A stretch of 64,000 bases of DNA from Adiantum capillus-veneris. Lineage: Eukaryota; Streptophyta; Polypodiopsida; Polypodiales; Pteridaceae. Position numbers and translations under genes: made by a program. How positions within the stretch are numbered: the first letter of the stretch is position 1; every line of letters starts with the position of its first letter. Of the stretch, positions 53,241 to 63,886 are shown in pieces. The stretch spans positions 2,338,501 through 2,402,500 of the forward strand of contig CM043954.1 of assembly GCA_014529385.2 (NCBI GenBank). Direction: 5' to 3'. The notes below the pieces were generated by a model. That model ran no database searches. It saw nothing but the letters and a program-made list of their open reading frames with translations, and had not been told where the DNA came from.

Positions 53241-54692
53241 GCATCTTTTGGCAAAAGAACCCTTGGATGCAAGGCAAGCCTAAAACTACGGATTTGGATC
53301 TCTTTTAGGTCCACCAACTGGTAGTAACATGGGCTCCATTTGGACTTCATTTCTCTCTCAAATGGCCCTAAATCTATTATCGAGTCTGCAAGGGACCATC
53401 ACCACGAGTAGCTAGAGCTTCAACTTCGTTTGAGAATAACTACTTTCCATGGGCATGCGGCTCTGATTTCTCTAATGTGAACCCATTAACTAGGATGCTT
53501 CCCATGCTGGTGCTTGCCACAAAGGGTCTTGGCCTTAAGCACTTTCTTAAAGCCCTATTCTACTAGCTCAAATGCAACCTCACATTAAGTTGAGCTCGAG
53601 TGTCATTTGAGCTCCCAAAAAAAGCAATGTATGCAAAAATCAATCCCAACATTTTGGAGAACAAAATAATCTCAAACCATGCAAATCAAATCAAAGCACA
53701 ATCACTTTTGGCTTTAGAAAGATGACAAAATTTGTACAAGGATCAGATAATACCTAACTTTGGGTAAGACCATCTTCACTAGCGCACATTTGCACAAAAT
53801 TTGGCACACATGCCATGCCAACATTGGCATCTACTTTGAAAATTTTGAAAACACATTTGGAGGGAAGAAGAAGCATCAATGCAAACAACCTCGATGACAT
53901 GGATAATTTGTAGCCAAAATTTTCCTGCCATTCTCTAGGGGACATGTACTTTTGGCCTATACCCTACTGTTAATTTTTATCCTACACCTAGTTGACAAAT
54001 CTTTGGGGAGGATGTCTGACTTTGATCCTACACCATGCTATCAAATTCTCTATGGGAGGATGCCTTTGTACTATTTGGGTGCTACTATGACACACACAGG
54101 GAGGCTTCTTGGGGTGTGTGAAACATCTACACCACCATCTAGTGGAGACACCTTCTAATTTGGAAGCCTACACATTTGACATCATTGCCTCAATAAATTA
54201 GCATTGCTTGCACATTTGACCCCCTCTACTCTAGTCTATAATAGAAGACTGATCTACACATTTTGTATCCACTCATATCATCAGTTTAAGCTACACACTT
54301 TGTATCCATTCATTTGAGCCCACTTTGTCGTAATTAACTTTCTAATCATACTATGAATGGCTCATTAATGTTTGTGCCATGAGCCCAATCCCTTTCACTT
54401 GGCTAAGGTATAAAAGTTGAATTTTGTGAAAACCTTTTAAGTTTTTGGATAACAAATTGAATGTTTTGTCTCTAAGCACTATGTACTCTCCTCTTGCTTT
54501 CAATGGTCATATCTTTCTTGTGGATTGTCATTTTGAAGTGCTATCTACTTTTACATGTTCACAGGTGAAAACTCTACGTAATGACATAAGTTTCTTGCAA
54601 TGATTCTTTGAATTTTTTTTTGCTAAGCTTATTTCTAATTATCTCGTAATTCACAAAATAAGAAAACTACAGTTTATCTATAGGAGGGGTAG
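53241..54692. other. Unassigned stretch
   Basis: No conserved coding, repeat or RNA gene was recognised. A TATA-like 'ggtataaaagttg' lies at about 54409. The purine tract 'ataggaggggtag' at 54680-54692 abuts the E-type LTR and may be its polypurine tract. Confidence 0.35.
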
Positions 54693-55103
54693 TAGGACAT
54701 CAATGCTAAGCTATTGAGTGCATTCTAAGCCAAAACAGATTAGGTCAAATCCAACTTGTAGATAATAAGAGTTCTTTTTTGAAAAGTGGACAAAATAGAG
54801 ATCCTAGCTAGGTGTATTTAGGCTCTCTCTACTCAATCTATGAATTTGGTGATGTTTGGATCTCATTTGCTTGGTGAATCATCAAGATTTTCTTGCTAAT
54901 GTGACGATTTGTTTTTACTGTCTAACATACAATTTTTGAGTGATGTATCGAGTAGATAGGGATTGAGTGTGTTCTCCAAGAGATTCAAAACCTCTTGTAG
55001 CCTCCAAGCACTAGTCGTGTCGATGCCATCCCATATTATGAAATTAATGTACATTGTTCTTGCTATGTATACAATTAGATAAAGTGAGGTTGAAAACCTC
55101 CAT
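54693..55103 (+). repeat. E-type LTR, second copy (diverged)
   Basis: It aligns with 34081-34497: 'ggacatcaatgctaagc', 'gtgcattct', 'cctcttgtagcctc', 'gcactagtcgtgtc'. A decayed Asp-type site (TAGCACCATTGCCGA, about 55106) follows, then the E leader. The 3' boundary is approximate. Confidence 0.6.
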
Positions 55104-56530
55104 TAAATTTAGCACCATTGCCGAAGACGAGGTGATCTAAACTAGAGAAAACCTCAATTCTTGGATATCATTTTCCATCATTTTCTCCTTTAGGTTTTAC
55201 CGAGAAAAAACACCACCTTTTAGAAACCGCATAGTTGAGGAGTGTGGGCTTAAGGTGTGGACAAGTGCCTAGGGAGTAGTCGTACTTGTCAAGGACCTTT
55301 GTGCATAGAGTAGGTTTTTCTTGAGTTGTTGATGTTTGTGGAAACTTTCCACTATCTTCTTGTTGTTTTGACTAGGAGTAGGTTAAATAGCTTGGTGTAT
55401 TTCAAATCTACTCACCCTTCAAACTGCCACTAGTGAGTTGTTCCATGACATTTTAGAGTTTCTAAGGTCCATACTCCTAAAGTAAGCTTGAAAGGCCATT
55501 AACAAACAACATTTCTGGTCAAAAATTGGTCTTGCAAGAGCTGTGGAAACACTGTGGTAAGTCAAAACCATTATTGAGGAAAAAAAATAAAGTTTGGGTA
55601 AAAAAGAGATTTTTTTTTTCTATAACTAATACATAAAAATTTGGGTTTTTCTGGTCAAAAGTGCTTGTAATGCTCTGCAAAAGACTTTAATAACATCAAA
55701 CTTTCAAAAAAGTGTAACCATAAGTCTTGTTTGAGACTGAAATTGAACTTTAAGCTTTAGAAGTAGCTTGATAAGGTGAAGTATAAACACTTCATGAACA
55801 AATTTTGAACCAAATTCACTTCCACTTCAGATCAATAGGTAAGTGAAGGATCAATAGTAGGCAAGTGAAGGTAAGTATGCTAAAATTATTCCAAAGTTGG
55901 TTAAAACTCTCGATAGGTCTTACAACTCTTTGTACTAATTGTGGAAGCCACCAAAAGTTAAAAACCTGACAGATTTGGGCTCCAAGATGATAACTCCAAA
56001 CGGTTCCAAATTTGAATCATTTTCTCAATGCACTATGCTCTAGCTTGTGATATACCCAAATGATGAAAATTTTGCCTAATTTTTTTTGAAGTCCAGTAGC
56101 AAAGGCAAAAATTGGCATAGAAAATTGAAAACTGATCCAAATCTCATGAGACTTGTCAAGTGACTTCTCCATAGTAAGACCTAATTCTTCTAGGGATATT
56201 TATAAGACCTAATTGTTTTTGAAGTCCAATAGCAAAGGCAAAAACTGACATAGAAACCTGAAAACTGATCCAAATCTCATGAAACTCTTTAAATGGATTT
56301 TCCATAGTAAGGCCTAATTGTTATTGAGATATTTATAAGAGCTTATTGTTCTTGAAGTCTAATGGCAAAGGAAAAAATTGGCATAGAAACTTCAAAACTA
56401 ATCCAAACCTCATGAAACTTGTCAAGTGACTTTTCCATAGTAAGCACATCTTATGTAGGTAAAAAAAGTGGACAAAGTTCATGAATTAAAGGTGAGAGAT
56501 AATAATCACGCTTATTATCTTATGCCCTAT
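55104..56530 (+). other. E-type leader, second copy, with tandem repeat
   Basis: Early part: 'accttttagaaaccgcatag' and 'gtagtcgtacttgtc' match 34605-34680. 56090-56460 holds three units of about 133 bp starting GAAGTCCAGTAGCAAAGG-like at about 56090, 56220 and 56354. A palindrome with 9-bp arms AGATAATAA / TTATTATCT lies at 56497-56520. No gag or pol follows: microsatellites and a LINE adjoin. Confidence 0.65.
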
Positions 56531-56555
56531 AAATTCAGCTTTTTGGAGTTTTCTT

Positions 56556-56557
56556 CT

Positions 56558-56590
<33 letters not shown>

Positions 56591-56672
56591 TACATCTACG
56601 TCGAGGTCCTCTCTCTATATTTCTCTCTCTCTCTCTCTCTCTCACTCACATACACACACACATGCTGTGAGG

Positions 56673-56753
<81 letters not shown>

Positions 56754-56794
56754 CTTTAGAATCAGGTGTGTGTGCACATGCATACACACCTGAT

Positions 56795-56847
<53 letters not shown>

Positions 56848-56896
56848 CTTTAGAATCAGGTGTGTATGCACATGCACACAAAACTGATTCAAAAGT

Positions 56897-56954
<58 letters not shown>

Positions 56955-56977
56955 TGCACACACACCTGATTCTAAAG

Positions 56978-57066
<89 letters not shown>
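56556..57066. repeat. Compound microsatellite with inverted symmetry
   Basis: (CT)(CA) blocks at 56556-56590, 56625-56662 and 56676-56750, then single-copy ACTTTAGAATCAGGTGTGT, more CA (56798-56846), a second copy of that unit, then TG (56895-56910), GA (56911-56946), the unit in reverse complement (CACACCTGATTCTAAAGT, about 56961-56979), TG and GA to 57066. The left half is (CT)(CA), the right half (TG)(GA), so the whole can fold back. Confidence 0.85.
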
Positions 57067-57067
<1 letters not shown>

Positions 57068-57152
57068 AATGAAATGTTATTTTATATTTCTTCAAAAGAC
57101 CCAAATGACCTATGAGACCAAACTGATTGAGAGATAGATAGAAAAAATGTTT

Positions 57153-57153
<1 letters not shown>

Positions 57154-57204
<51 letters not shown>
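57154..57204. repeat. (GA)n microsatellite next to LINE 3' end
   Basis: About 50 nt of GA, that is (TC)n on the LINE's sense strand, following an 'aataaaa' in that sense. Confidence 0.9.
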
Positions 57205-57208
<4 letters not shown>

Positions 57209-57236
57209 ATTATCGTCCTCGGAGGTCAAATATGAC

Positions 57237-57833
57237 CTATGGGACCAAAGTTACATGTGATGTAGTATGTGTATGGCTGATGAATGACTCTCGATGCTCC
57301 AAAATTGTGGTGATGAGAGTCGCAATGGAGAGCCCACACTTTGCCTGGGAGAGGAAAGTGTGTACGTCTAAGTTATGGCTGAAAATGTGAGACAAGCAAG
57401 TTTGGATGTGACCAAAAGTTGAGCACTCTAGCAGTGTGTGGTACTTAGACTCTCGAACTTGCAGTGAGCATAATGTGAACAGTAGATTTGACTCTTCGCC
57501 ATTGCCCCAACACCCTATCTCGCATTGAAGGAAATGGGAGCTAAGTCGAATGGCTGCCATAGTGCGTATCGCCGACAAGGGGATATGCTCAAGCATGTAA
57601 CTGTGAGTGCGGTTTCCTCTTTTAGCAGCAAAGAACATGGTTTTGTAGTTGTGTGCAATATGGGTGGTGTAATGTATGACGCGTGACCCACTGGATTTCT
57701 CCCAAGCCGTAATACATTGGCATTGTAGAAAAGATTCATTCACTTGGGAGTCAATTGAACGATTAGGTACCAAGTGTAATGCATCCCATCTCCCAAACCA
57801 CTTCTTTATGTCTTGCATCCATCCCGTGCTCAA
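57237..57833 (-). pseudogene. LINE C-terminal region
   Basis: 198 aa: IRTMAAIRLSSHFLQCEIGCWG, LFTLCSLQVRESKYHTLLECSTFGHIQTCL, a degenerate Cys/His zinc-knuckle-like end common in LINE ORF2. No RNase H motif was seen. It ends 30 bp before the (GA)n tract. Confidence 0.7.
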
Positions 57834-58013
57834 GATCTTGCTTTTATGCGTCTTTTGAAATTTTTTTCTTGCTTCCCATGCAATTGAAAGGAAGTTGATT
57901 TGAGGGGTTTTGACGCATCTTTATCATGTACTCCACAACCCTTTCCATGCCCATAACCTCAATTAAAAGACATCTTGAGTCAAGAAGTAGGAGCATATAT
58001 GGTGTTTGTGTCT

Positions 58014-58508
58014 TCACTTGGAGAAAGTTTGTGAGAGAAAACTCTTTTGGATATTCTCAAACTCTTTCCAAGTAGACTTTGAGATGATCCTGCCCCACAC
58101 TTCAACTCCATAAAGAAGAACCGGTGTCACCAATGCATCAAAAAGATACTTCTTGAGAACCGACCACTTGATGTTTCCCTCATTACACATGTTCTCAAAT
58201 GCATAATATGCTCTCTTTTCTGCTTCCAAACGACACATAGCACATTCATGCCACTTGTGATTGGATGGAACCTCAAGACCAAGGTGCTTAAAGCTCTCAA
58301 CAACTCTAAGTGTCTTATTGTTGTACACAATGCATGGCTTCTCCTTATGGTTGGTTTTTACAAGCATAACCTTTGTCTTGGATTCTTTCACAATCAGCTC
58401 ACTATGCAGGAAAAAGTTCTCAAGGACAACCATAAGCTTTTGTGCATCTTCTAAAGTGCGTGCTACAAGCACTACATCATCCACATACAAAAAAAGCATG
58501 ATTACCAC
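58014..58508 (-). pseudogene. LINE reverse transcriptase, YVDD and thumb
   Basis: 164 aa: FLYVDDVVLVARTLEDAQKLM keeps the catalytic YVDD. KVMLVKTNH, ESFKHLGLEVPSNHKW and LLYGVEVWGRIISKSTWKEFENIQKSFL are the usual thumb blocks. A short frame break separates it from 58536. Confidence 0.85.
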
Positions 58509-58535
58509 ATTGCAAATAGTGACCTCTTCAATGCC

Positions 58536-59327
58536 TTATTCTTGCATAAAGTCAAGTACCATTTGTTCCAATTGATCGATGCATAGACCAAAGAGAGTTG
58601 GTGACAAGGGACAGCCTTGTTCAACCCCAATAGTGCTTACAATTTTTTTTGAAATTTCTCTTCCCATGCGCAATTGACAAATCACCTTCTCATAGATTTG
58701 AGAAACCGCAAGCATAAACTCACTTGGCACTTCGAGTTCTTCCATCCTTCTCCACAAATTGTTACGGTGAATCATATCAAAGGCTTTCTTAAAGTCCACA
58801 AAACAACAATGTAATCGCTTTCCTTTCAACCGACTTTCCTCCATGAGAACACGAAGAGTGACAAGATGATCAATGATGCTATGGAATCGACAAAAACCCG
58901 CTTGTCCCTTTGCGCGCTTGTCATTAGCTTCAGCCCAATCACTCAATTTCATCTCCATTATGCACCCAAAGAACTTTTCCATAAGAGACCCAATCATTAT
59001 AGTCCGGTAGTTGTTTACATTCTTTACATCCCCTCCTTTATGCAAAGGCTTAACCCAATTAGTACTCCAATCATAAGGCATACCATGTTGAAGTGCAAGG
59101 TTGAACATATCACACATCCACTCATGGGTAAAATCTCCCGTCCATTTGACCATCTCCGGCTTGATACCTTGAAGATCTCCCGCTTTGCGAGTGGCCAACT
59201 TTTCAACCCCACCGTATACATCCTCAATAGGAAAAAAAAGACATACATAGGAGTGAACCACAAAATGACATTTTTTCAACATTTGCTTGCTCATATAATT
59301 GCCTACAATGTGTGTACATATCCACAA
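58536..59327 (-). pseudogene. LINE reverse transcriptase, palm
   Basis: 263 aa: GVEKLATRKAGDLQGIKPEMVKW, WVKPLHKGGDVKNVNNYRTIMI, GFCRFHSIIDHLVTLRVLMEE, CCFVDFKKAFDMIHR (motif A Asp), GVEQGCPLSPTLFGLCIDQL (motif B). It stops just before motif C, which continues at 58508. It copies RNA at the nicked target. Confidence 0.85.
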
Positions 59328-59658
59328 GACTCAAGTTACCAAAATTCTCAACCTGCTTGCCCCTCAAGTTTCTCCATAATGTTCCACATGCATGTGCCTT
59401 TTCTTGGACTTGAAAAAGTTGTTGCTTTACTTCCCATCTTCTTCTCTTATTTTGAATCAATGCTTTGTATGTATGCAAATGACTTTGATAGTTGTCTTTG
59501 TCCATAGTTGCATTAAGATTTATCAAGGACTTTTGAGCATCTTGACATTCTTTATCAAACCACCTTTTGCATGATCTATCTTTGTTGATACCGTGAGATG
59601 GTTTATAGCAAAGAATTCTTCGGCACAAGAGCAAATAACTTTCTTGAAAGCTTCCCAT
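59224..59658 (-). pseudogene. LINE endonuclease-RT connector
   Basis: 144 aa: WFDKECQDAQKSLINLNATMDKDNYQSHLHTYKALIQNKRRRWE, the charged region usual between the endonuclease and RT of LINEs, ending near GTLWRNLRGKQ. It is in a different frame from both neighbours, so one indel is present on each side. Confidence 0.7.
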
Positions 59659-60413
59659 TTAGTTTCCAATGGTGCATCATATTGAAGCTTCTTCATCCAT
59701 AAATTTTGCTCAACCATTTCAATGTACATTGGTGCCCGTTTGAAATCCATACATAGTGATAATTTCTCTTTCCTTTGGCTGAGATTATGATGCTTAGTTG
59801 CTTCTCTACATAAAAGTTCAATACATAAGGTGCAATGGTCGGATTCCGGGGTCCATTGGCCAAACATAAAACTCTTTATGCGATACATAATGGCTTTGGA
59901 GAGTAGCATATAGTCAATCAAACTATCCCCACTATGTCTCCTACACGTAAATCCATTGGTTCCACTCCACAAAGATACACCATTGGCAATGAGAATACCC
60001 GTGCTATTACACATGTGTAAAAGTAACTTTCCATAGTGATACGGCTCTTTCTCATTTATTGAAGAACGATCATACAAGTGAACTTTCTCCGACTCCCTTG
60101 AAATGTATGGCATATCAAATTTTTGAGTATCATGTTGCAATGTTTTTGTGCGAGCATTCGTATCCCCAAATACAATAACATCACCTTCACCTTTGAAATA
60201 AGAAATGTACTCTTCTAAATCAATAAATGGCTCATCTCTATCCATGCAAGCATAAAAGGGAGAATCATGATGAGGAATGTAGCAACCGGCTACAAAAATG
60301 GGAGGAATCCCAAACTCCGAGCGAACTTTTTTGAGCAATGATAAAATCGAGCGAGTTAATGAGAGGCACTTTATCAAAACACACACATCCAAGAGAACCT
60401 GTAAGTCACTCAT
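59523..60413 (-). pseudogene. LINE endonuclease domain (APE type)
   Basis: 296 aa open. FVAGCYIPHHDSPFYACMD, VIVFGDTNARTKTLQHD (GDxN catalytic block), GVSLWSGTNGFTCRR, GDSLIDYMLLS (SxIDY) and WTPESDHCTLCIEL (SDH) are the conserved blocks of AP-endonuclease-like LINE nucleases. The N-terminal Asn and Glu blocks are absent. It nicks target DNA to start target-primed reverse transcription. The frame breaks near its end. Confidence 0.85.
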
Positions 60414-60674
60414 TTCCTCACTATCAGTATCCTGTTGAAAATTATTTAGCTTTTATGAGGAATCTACTAAGATCCCAAAAGACAATCAAGTGTAGGCAAG
60501 AAGTTAGTGTTGCGTCAACTGCTGCATGCTTGTCTCCTCACGTTTCTTAAAAGAGAGAATCTTAATAAAATCCATTAATATTTTGTTCCCAACTTTTATT
60601 AGTCCCCCCCCTCTCTCATCATGCATGCAATAAACAAAGACTCCAGAGTCTAGACCCTCTGTTTGCATGCAAAA
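60414..60674. other. Short unassigned stretch
   Basis: No feature recognised. It probably contains the 5' truncation point of the LINE. Confidence 0.35.
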
Positions 60675-60675
60675 A

Positions 60676-60676
60676 G

Positions 60677-60762
<86 letters not shown>
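60676..60762. repeat. (CT)n(CA)n compound microsatellite
   Basis: CT at about 60676-60693 followed by CA to 60762. ORFs across it are artefacts. Confidence 0.95.
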
Positions 60763-60765
<3 letters not shown>

Positions 60766-61542
60766 GTGCAATACGTCTTTGATGACTCTATGGCAATTCA
60801 TGTGATGTACCCTCCACACAAAACAACCTTGCTCATTTTAGCAAGGTTGTGTGTCCACCACCACATCCACATCTAGTAGTGCCACCTCCATCTTCAAGCT
60901 AAGATCCAACACCAACCAACCCATCCTCAAGCATAGCTTCATATGCCTCAATAGACCACACAAGCCGTAGTACATCTCCGAAGCCAAACCAAAAGACAAC
61001 ACAGCATTAAGCCATTGAGGGCATTCTCCCCTTTGAATGTGGCTCTCGGTTGCCACAATGGGGCCTCCCCTGCCACGAACCGACTCCCACCTAAGGAGCA
61101 TTGCAAGATTTTTGGGCCATCAATTTTGAGGGGAGAAGGGCATTCTCCCCTTTGAATGTGGCTCTCGGTTGCCACAATGGGGCCTCCCCTGCCACGAGCC
61201 GACTCCCACCTAAGGAGAATTGCAAGATTTTGGGCCATCAATTTCCTCTCCAAATAGAGTGGGACAAGATGGCTGCTCTGTGTGAAAAAATTTAGTGGAG
61301 GGGTGCCAAACAGGCGGAACCGAGGGAGGAGGGCGTCCCCCTCCGGGCCGATCTCCTCATCCTTCGACTGAGCCAACTTTGCGGCGTCTCCATTAGCAAA
61401 GCTATTACGCAATGTGGGGTCCATTCTCTCCCGAAGAGGCTCCCTTAGCCTCCTTGCTCTAAGCATTCTTGCAAGTAGAGCAAACATCAACCCTGCGTAC
61501 TTCTCACAAACCCTCTTGAAGACTCTACTCACGTTTTATTCA
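60763..61542 (-). other. GC-rich unassigned stretch with a 584-nt ORF
   Basis: The minus frame 61532-60948 is open for 194 codons, partly because of a 119-bp tandem duplication. The N-terminal part (FKRVCEKYAGLMFALLARMLRARRLREPLRERMD) is arginine-rich and looks protein-like, but I recognise no family. It may be a decayed host-gene piece or chance. Confidence 0.3.
61019..61256. repeat. 119-bp tandem duplication
   Basis: Units begin GGGCATTCTCCCCTTTGAAT at 61019 and 61138 and differ at only a few positions. Confidence 0.92.
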
Positions 61543-62526
61543 CTACAAAAACATTGAGTTTTTTTTTTTTTTTTTGTGGTACTCACAATAGTGAGTTATA
61601 GATATATTAGATATCCAAAAAGAATTACATGGCCATGCTCAACAAGAGCCATGGCATCAAAGAGGCAAAACCAGACCAACACCATAGAGACCATTGGTCA
61701 GTACAACAATACAACCATAGATGGTCAAACAAGGGCGGCTATCCTCGACACATAGATTGAACCTAAAAATTTCAAGGCCCATAGTCCCCATCACCGAGAT
61801 GGTTTGTGAGGTGCCTCCAACGAGAAACCACTTCCACCAATCATCCGTTGCCTCGATTAGCATTCCAAAAAATTTGAAGGAAGCATAGTAACTCCTCGAA
61901 CCACAAATCCACCAAAGAACCGACGACCGAACAACATGAAAGCTATTCTTGGTGAGCCAAACACCAACCCAAGAGACAAGCATTGTTGCGCCAGTCAGTG
62001 CCATCAAAAGAAGGGCGTTTGCCAATTGCCCCGCTCTTGTCGATTGATGCAACTGAACCAGCACCTAAAATTGGTTGTCCATCTTTCCCCCCAAGGAGGG
62101 GTGGGAGGGTAGCCTCTCCCAGGAAGCAAAAAATAAGGAGGAGGCACGGGGCATGTAAAAAGAACAAGGGTGGAACTGCAAGAAACTCGCACTTGAAGTT
62201 TTCCTAGTCCCTCAAAATCTCACCCTTTCCCCTCCGCTATGAGATGCCCAACTCGACACGACCCCCAACCGCCTTGTTGCAGACTCACTTTGGAGGCCTC
62301 CGTTCATGCTCGTCTCACAGACCGTAGCTACAAAGCACATCCGCTCCTCACAGCCCTACCTTAGTATTAAAAAAAAAAAAACATTTGAGTTTTTTTATTT
62401 TTTTAAGGGAGCCTCCTAAACCTAATCACATTTTTTTTTTAAAGGGAGCCTCCTAAAGGATCTGCGCCGACGCAGACCCTTTAGGAGGCTCCCTTTTTTA
62501 AGAAAACTCAATGTTTTTGTAATGTT
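61543..62526. mobile_element. Terminal-repeat element resembling a CACTA-type MITE
   Basis: The left end CACTACAAAAACATTGAG lies at about 61549-61568, with a poly(T) run after it. The right end, read on the minus strand, is CATTACAAAAACATTGAG at about 62507-62526. CACTAC(A/T) ends are known for CACTA transposons. The 3-bp flanks (left 'att', right 'tta') do not match, so this may be two partial elements. The interior has no transposase. The ORF at 61657-62064 (minus) is not recognised. Confidence 0.45.
62433..62498. repeat. Strong hairpin near the right end
   Basis: AAAGGGAGCCTCCTAAAGG and its reverse complement CCTTTAGGAGGCTCCCTTT, extended inward by TCTGCG/CGCAGA around CCGA, form an about 27-bp stem with one mismatch. 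A second GGGAGCCTCCTAAA occurs at 62408-62421. Fold-back MITE ends look like this. Confidence 0.85.
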
Positions 62527-63212
62527 AATAAAATGTGAATAGGGGAGTACCCATGTCTTTCAAGTGGGTATCTCAGCAGATACCGTTTGGAAAATGTAAA
62601 TGAAAGGCAAAGGTGCATAAAAGACAAAGTGAAAGGGAAATATCGTGGGCAAGCTGCGAGCTGAAGACGACGAGTGGTGAACGCGTTAGGTTGGAACGAC
62701 GATGTTTTTTTTATATGTAGTATGTCATGTGCTCAACATAGAGCCTGTTGTGGCAGTGAACCGGCTAAAGCCAATGATTACAATGTCGTTTTGAGGTCTT
62801 CAGTTCGAAGAGCGGTGCCTTCATGGGCATTTTAGTCTCATGCAACTGAAGGAATATGGTGAGATTTTGTGTGAGTAGGTGACAACAATTTTGGATTCAA
62901 TTGTTTTGATAATGCTATTTGGAGAACTAAAGGGAAAGGACTAGAGTGGGAACTTTTGAGTAAAAAAGGGGGAGGAAGGCCCATGGAGGAGAGAGAAAAA
63001 GAGAGATTGTTTGGGGAATTTTTTTGTTCGCTTTGCTGGCAGTTAGGTCTTTTTTTGAGGCAAAAAATTTTCTCGTGTATGCAAGGAATAAAGTTGGAGC
63101 TAGACGATGGATCCGATGCAAGAGAGATAAGACAGTTTGGCAAATAGATGAGCGTAAGATGGGGTTGAGAGGGAGTTAAGGAAATGGGATGCTACGGAGC
63201 CATCATTGCTTT

Positions 63213-63251
<39 letters not shown>

Positions 63252-63375
63252 GTCCACTCGCCAGTAAGGAGTAGCAGGACCATGCCGAGCACAAGGAGCA
63301 CATATTGAACAAGGTATGAGAATACAAATTGAGTCCCTTGAGTTGTGGTGGGGATGTGTGGTAGATATTGCACAG

Positions 63376-63424
<49 letters not shown>

Positions 63425-63841
63425 ACGTCTTTGTGGGAATTGTCCGTTTGTTGGGTTATTGAAGCACTATTGATCGTAGCAGGGTCAGTCAGCTAAGGCA
63501 GGGGACAAAGCCAGGTTGGGGAGGGCTTGATGTGGCAGTAGACAGGTTGCACAAAGCATGACAAAAAGGGGAGGTGATGGTTTTGCTCAGTGTGGCTTGC
63601 AAGGGCAAAGATAGAGGAAAAGACAAAGGGAAATGTGAGGTGGGGAGGGAGCACAGTTTCACAGTGCTAGGCAAGAGCATGCCTCTAATGGCGACATGCG
63701 CAAGGAGTTCAATCTTTGATGTGTGTAAACTATGATCTGTGCAATGGTGCTTTGCAAAACATGAAAATTGTGGTGGTGTCTCCTGGTACCATGGAGGGCA
63801 TCCAAAAGGATTATGTCTCTAGTTTTTCGCTTCGATATCAT

Positions 63842-63886
<45 letters not shown>

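Larger units (their letters stand above)
57237..60413 (-). mobile_element. LINE (non-LTR retrotransposon), 5'-truncated
   Basis: The minus-strand pieces, in order, are endonuclease (60413-59523), connector (59658-59224), RT (59327-58014) and C-terminal part (57833-57237). The start of the endonuclease domain is missing, as is ORF1, which is typical 5' truncation. Frameshifts occur near 59600, 59300, 58520 and 57900. The 3' end leads into (TC)n on its sense strand rather than poly(A). Confidence 0.85.

Noticed and set aside
56468-57115. Long ORFs of THTHTH, CVCVCV, SLSLSL or ERERER composition
   Set aside because: They are translations of CA/TG and CT/GA microsatellites in all frames. The same applies at 19199-19596, 27538-27877, 46709-47117, 47730-47915 and 60619-60876.
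58866-59507. Plus-strand ORF of 213 codons opposite the LINE
   Set aside because: It is antisense to clear LINE endonuclease/RT text. No motif of its own.
62433-62498. Rho-independent terminator
   Set aside because: The hairpin plus T run looks like one, but the context is a eukaryotic transposon end.
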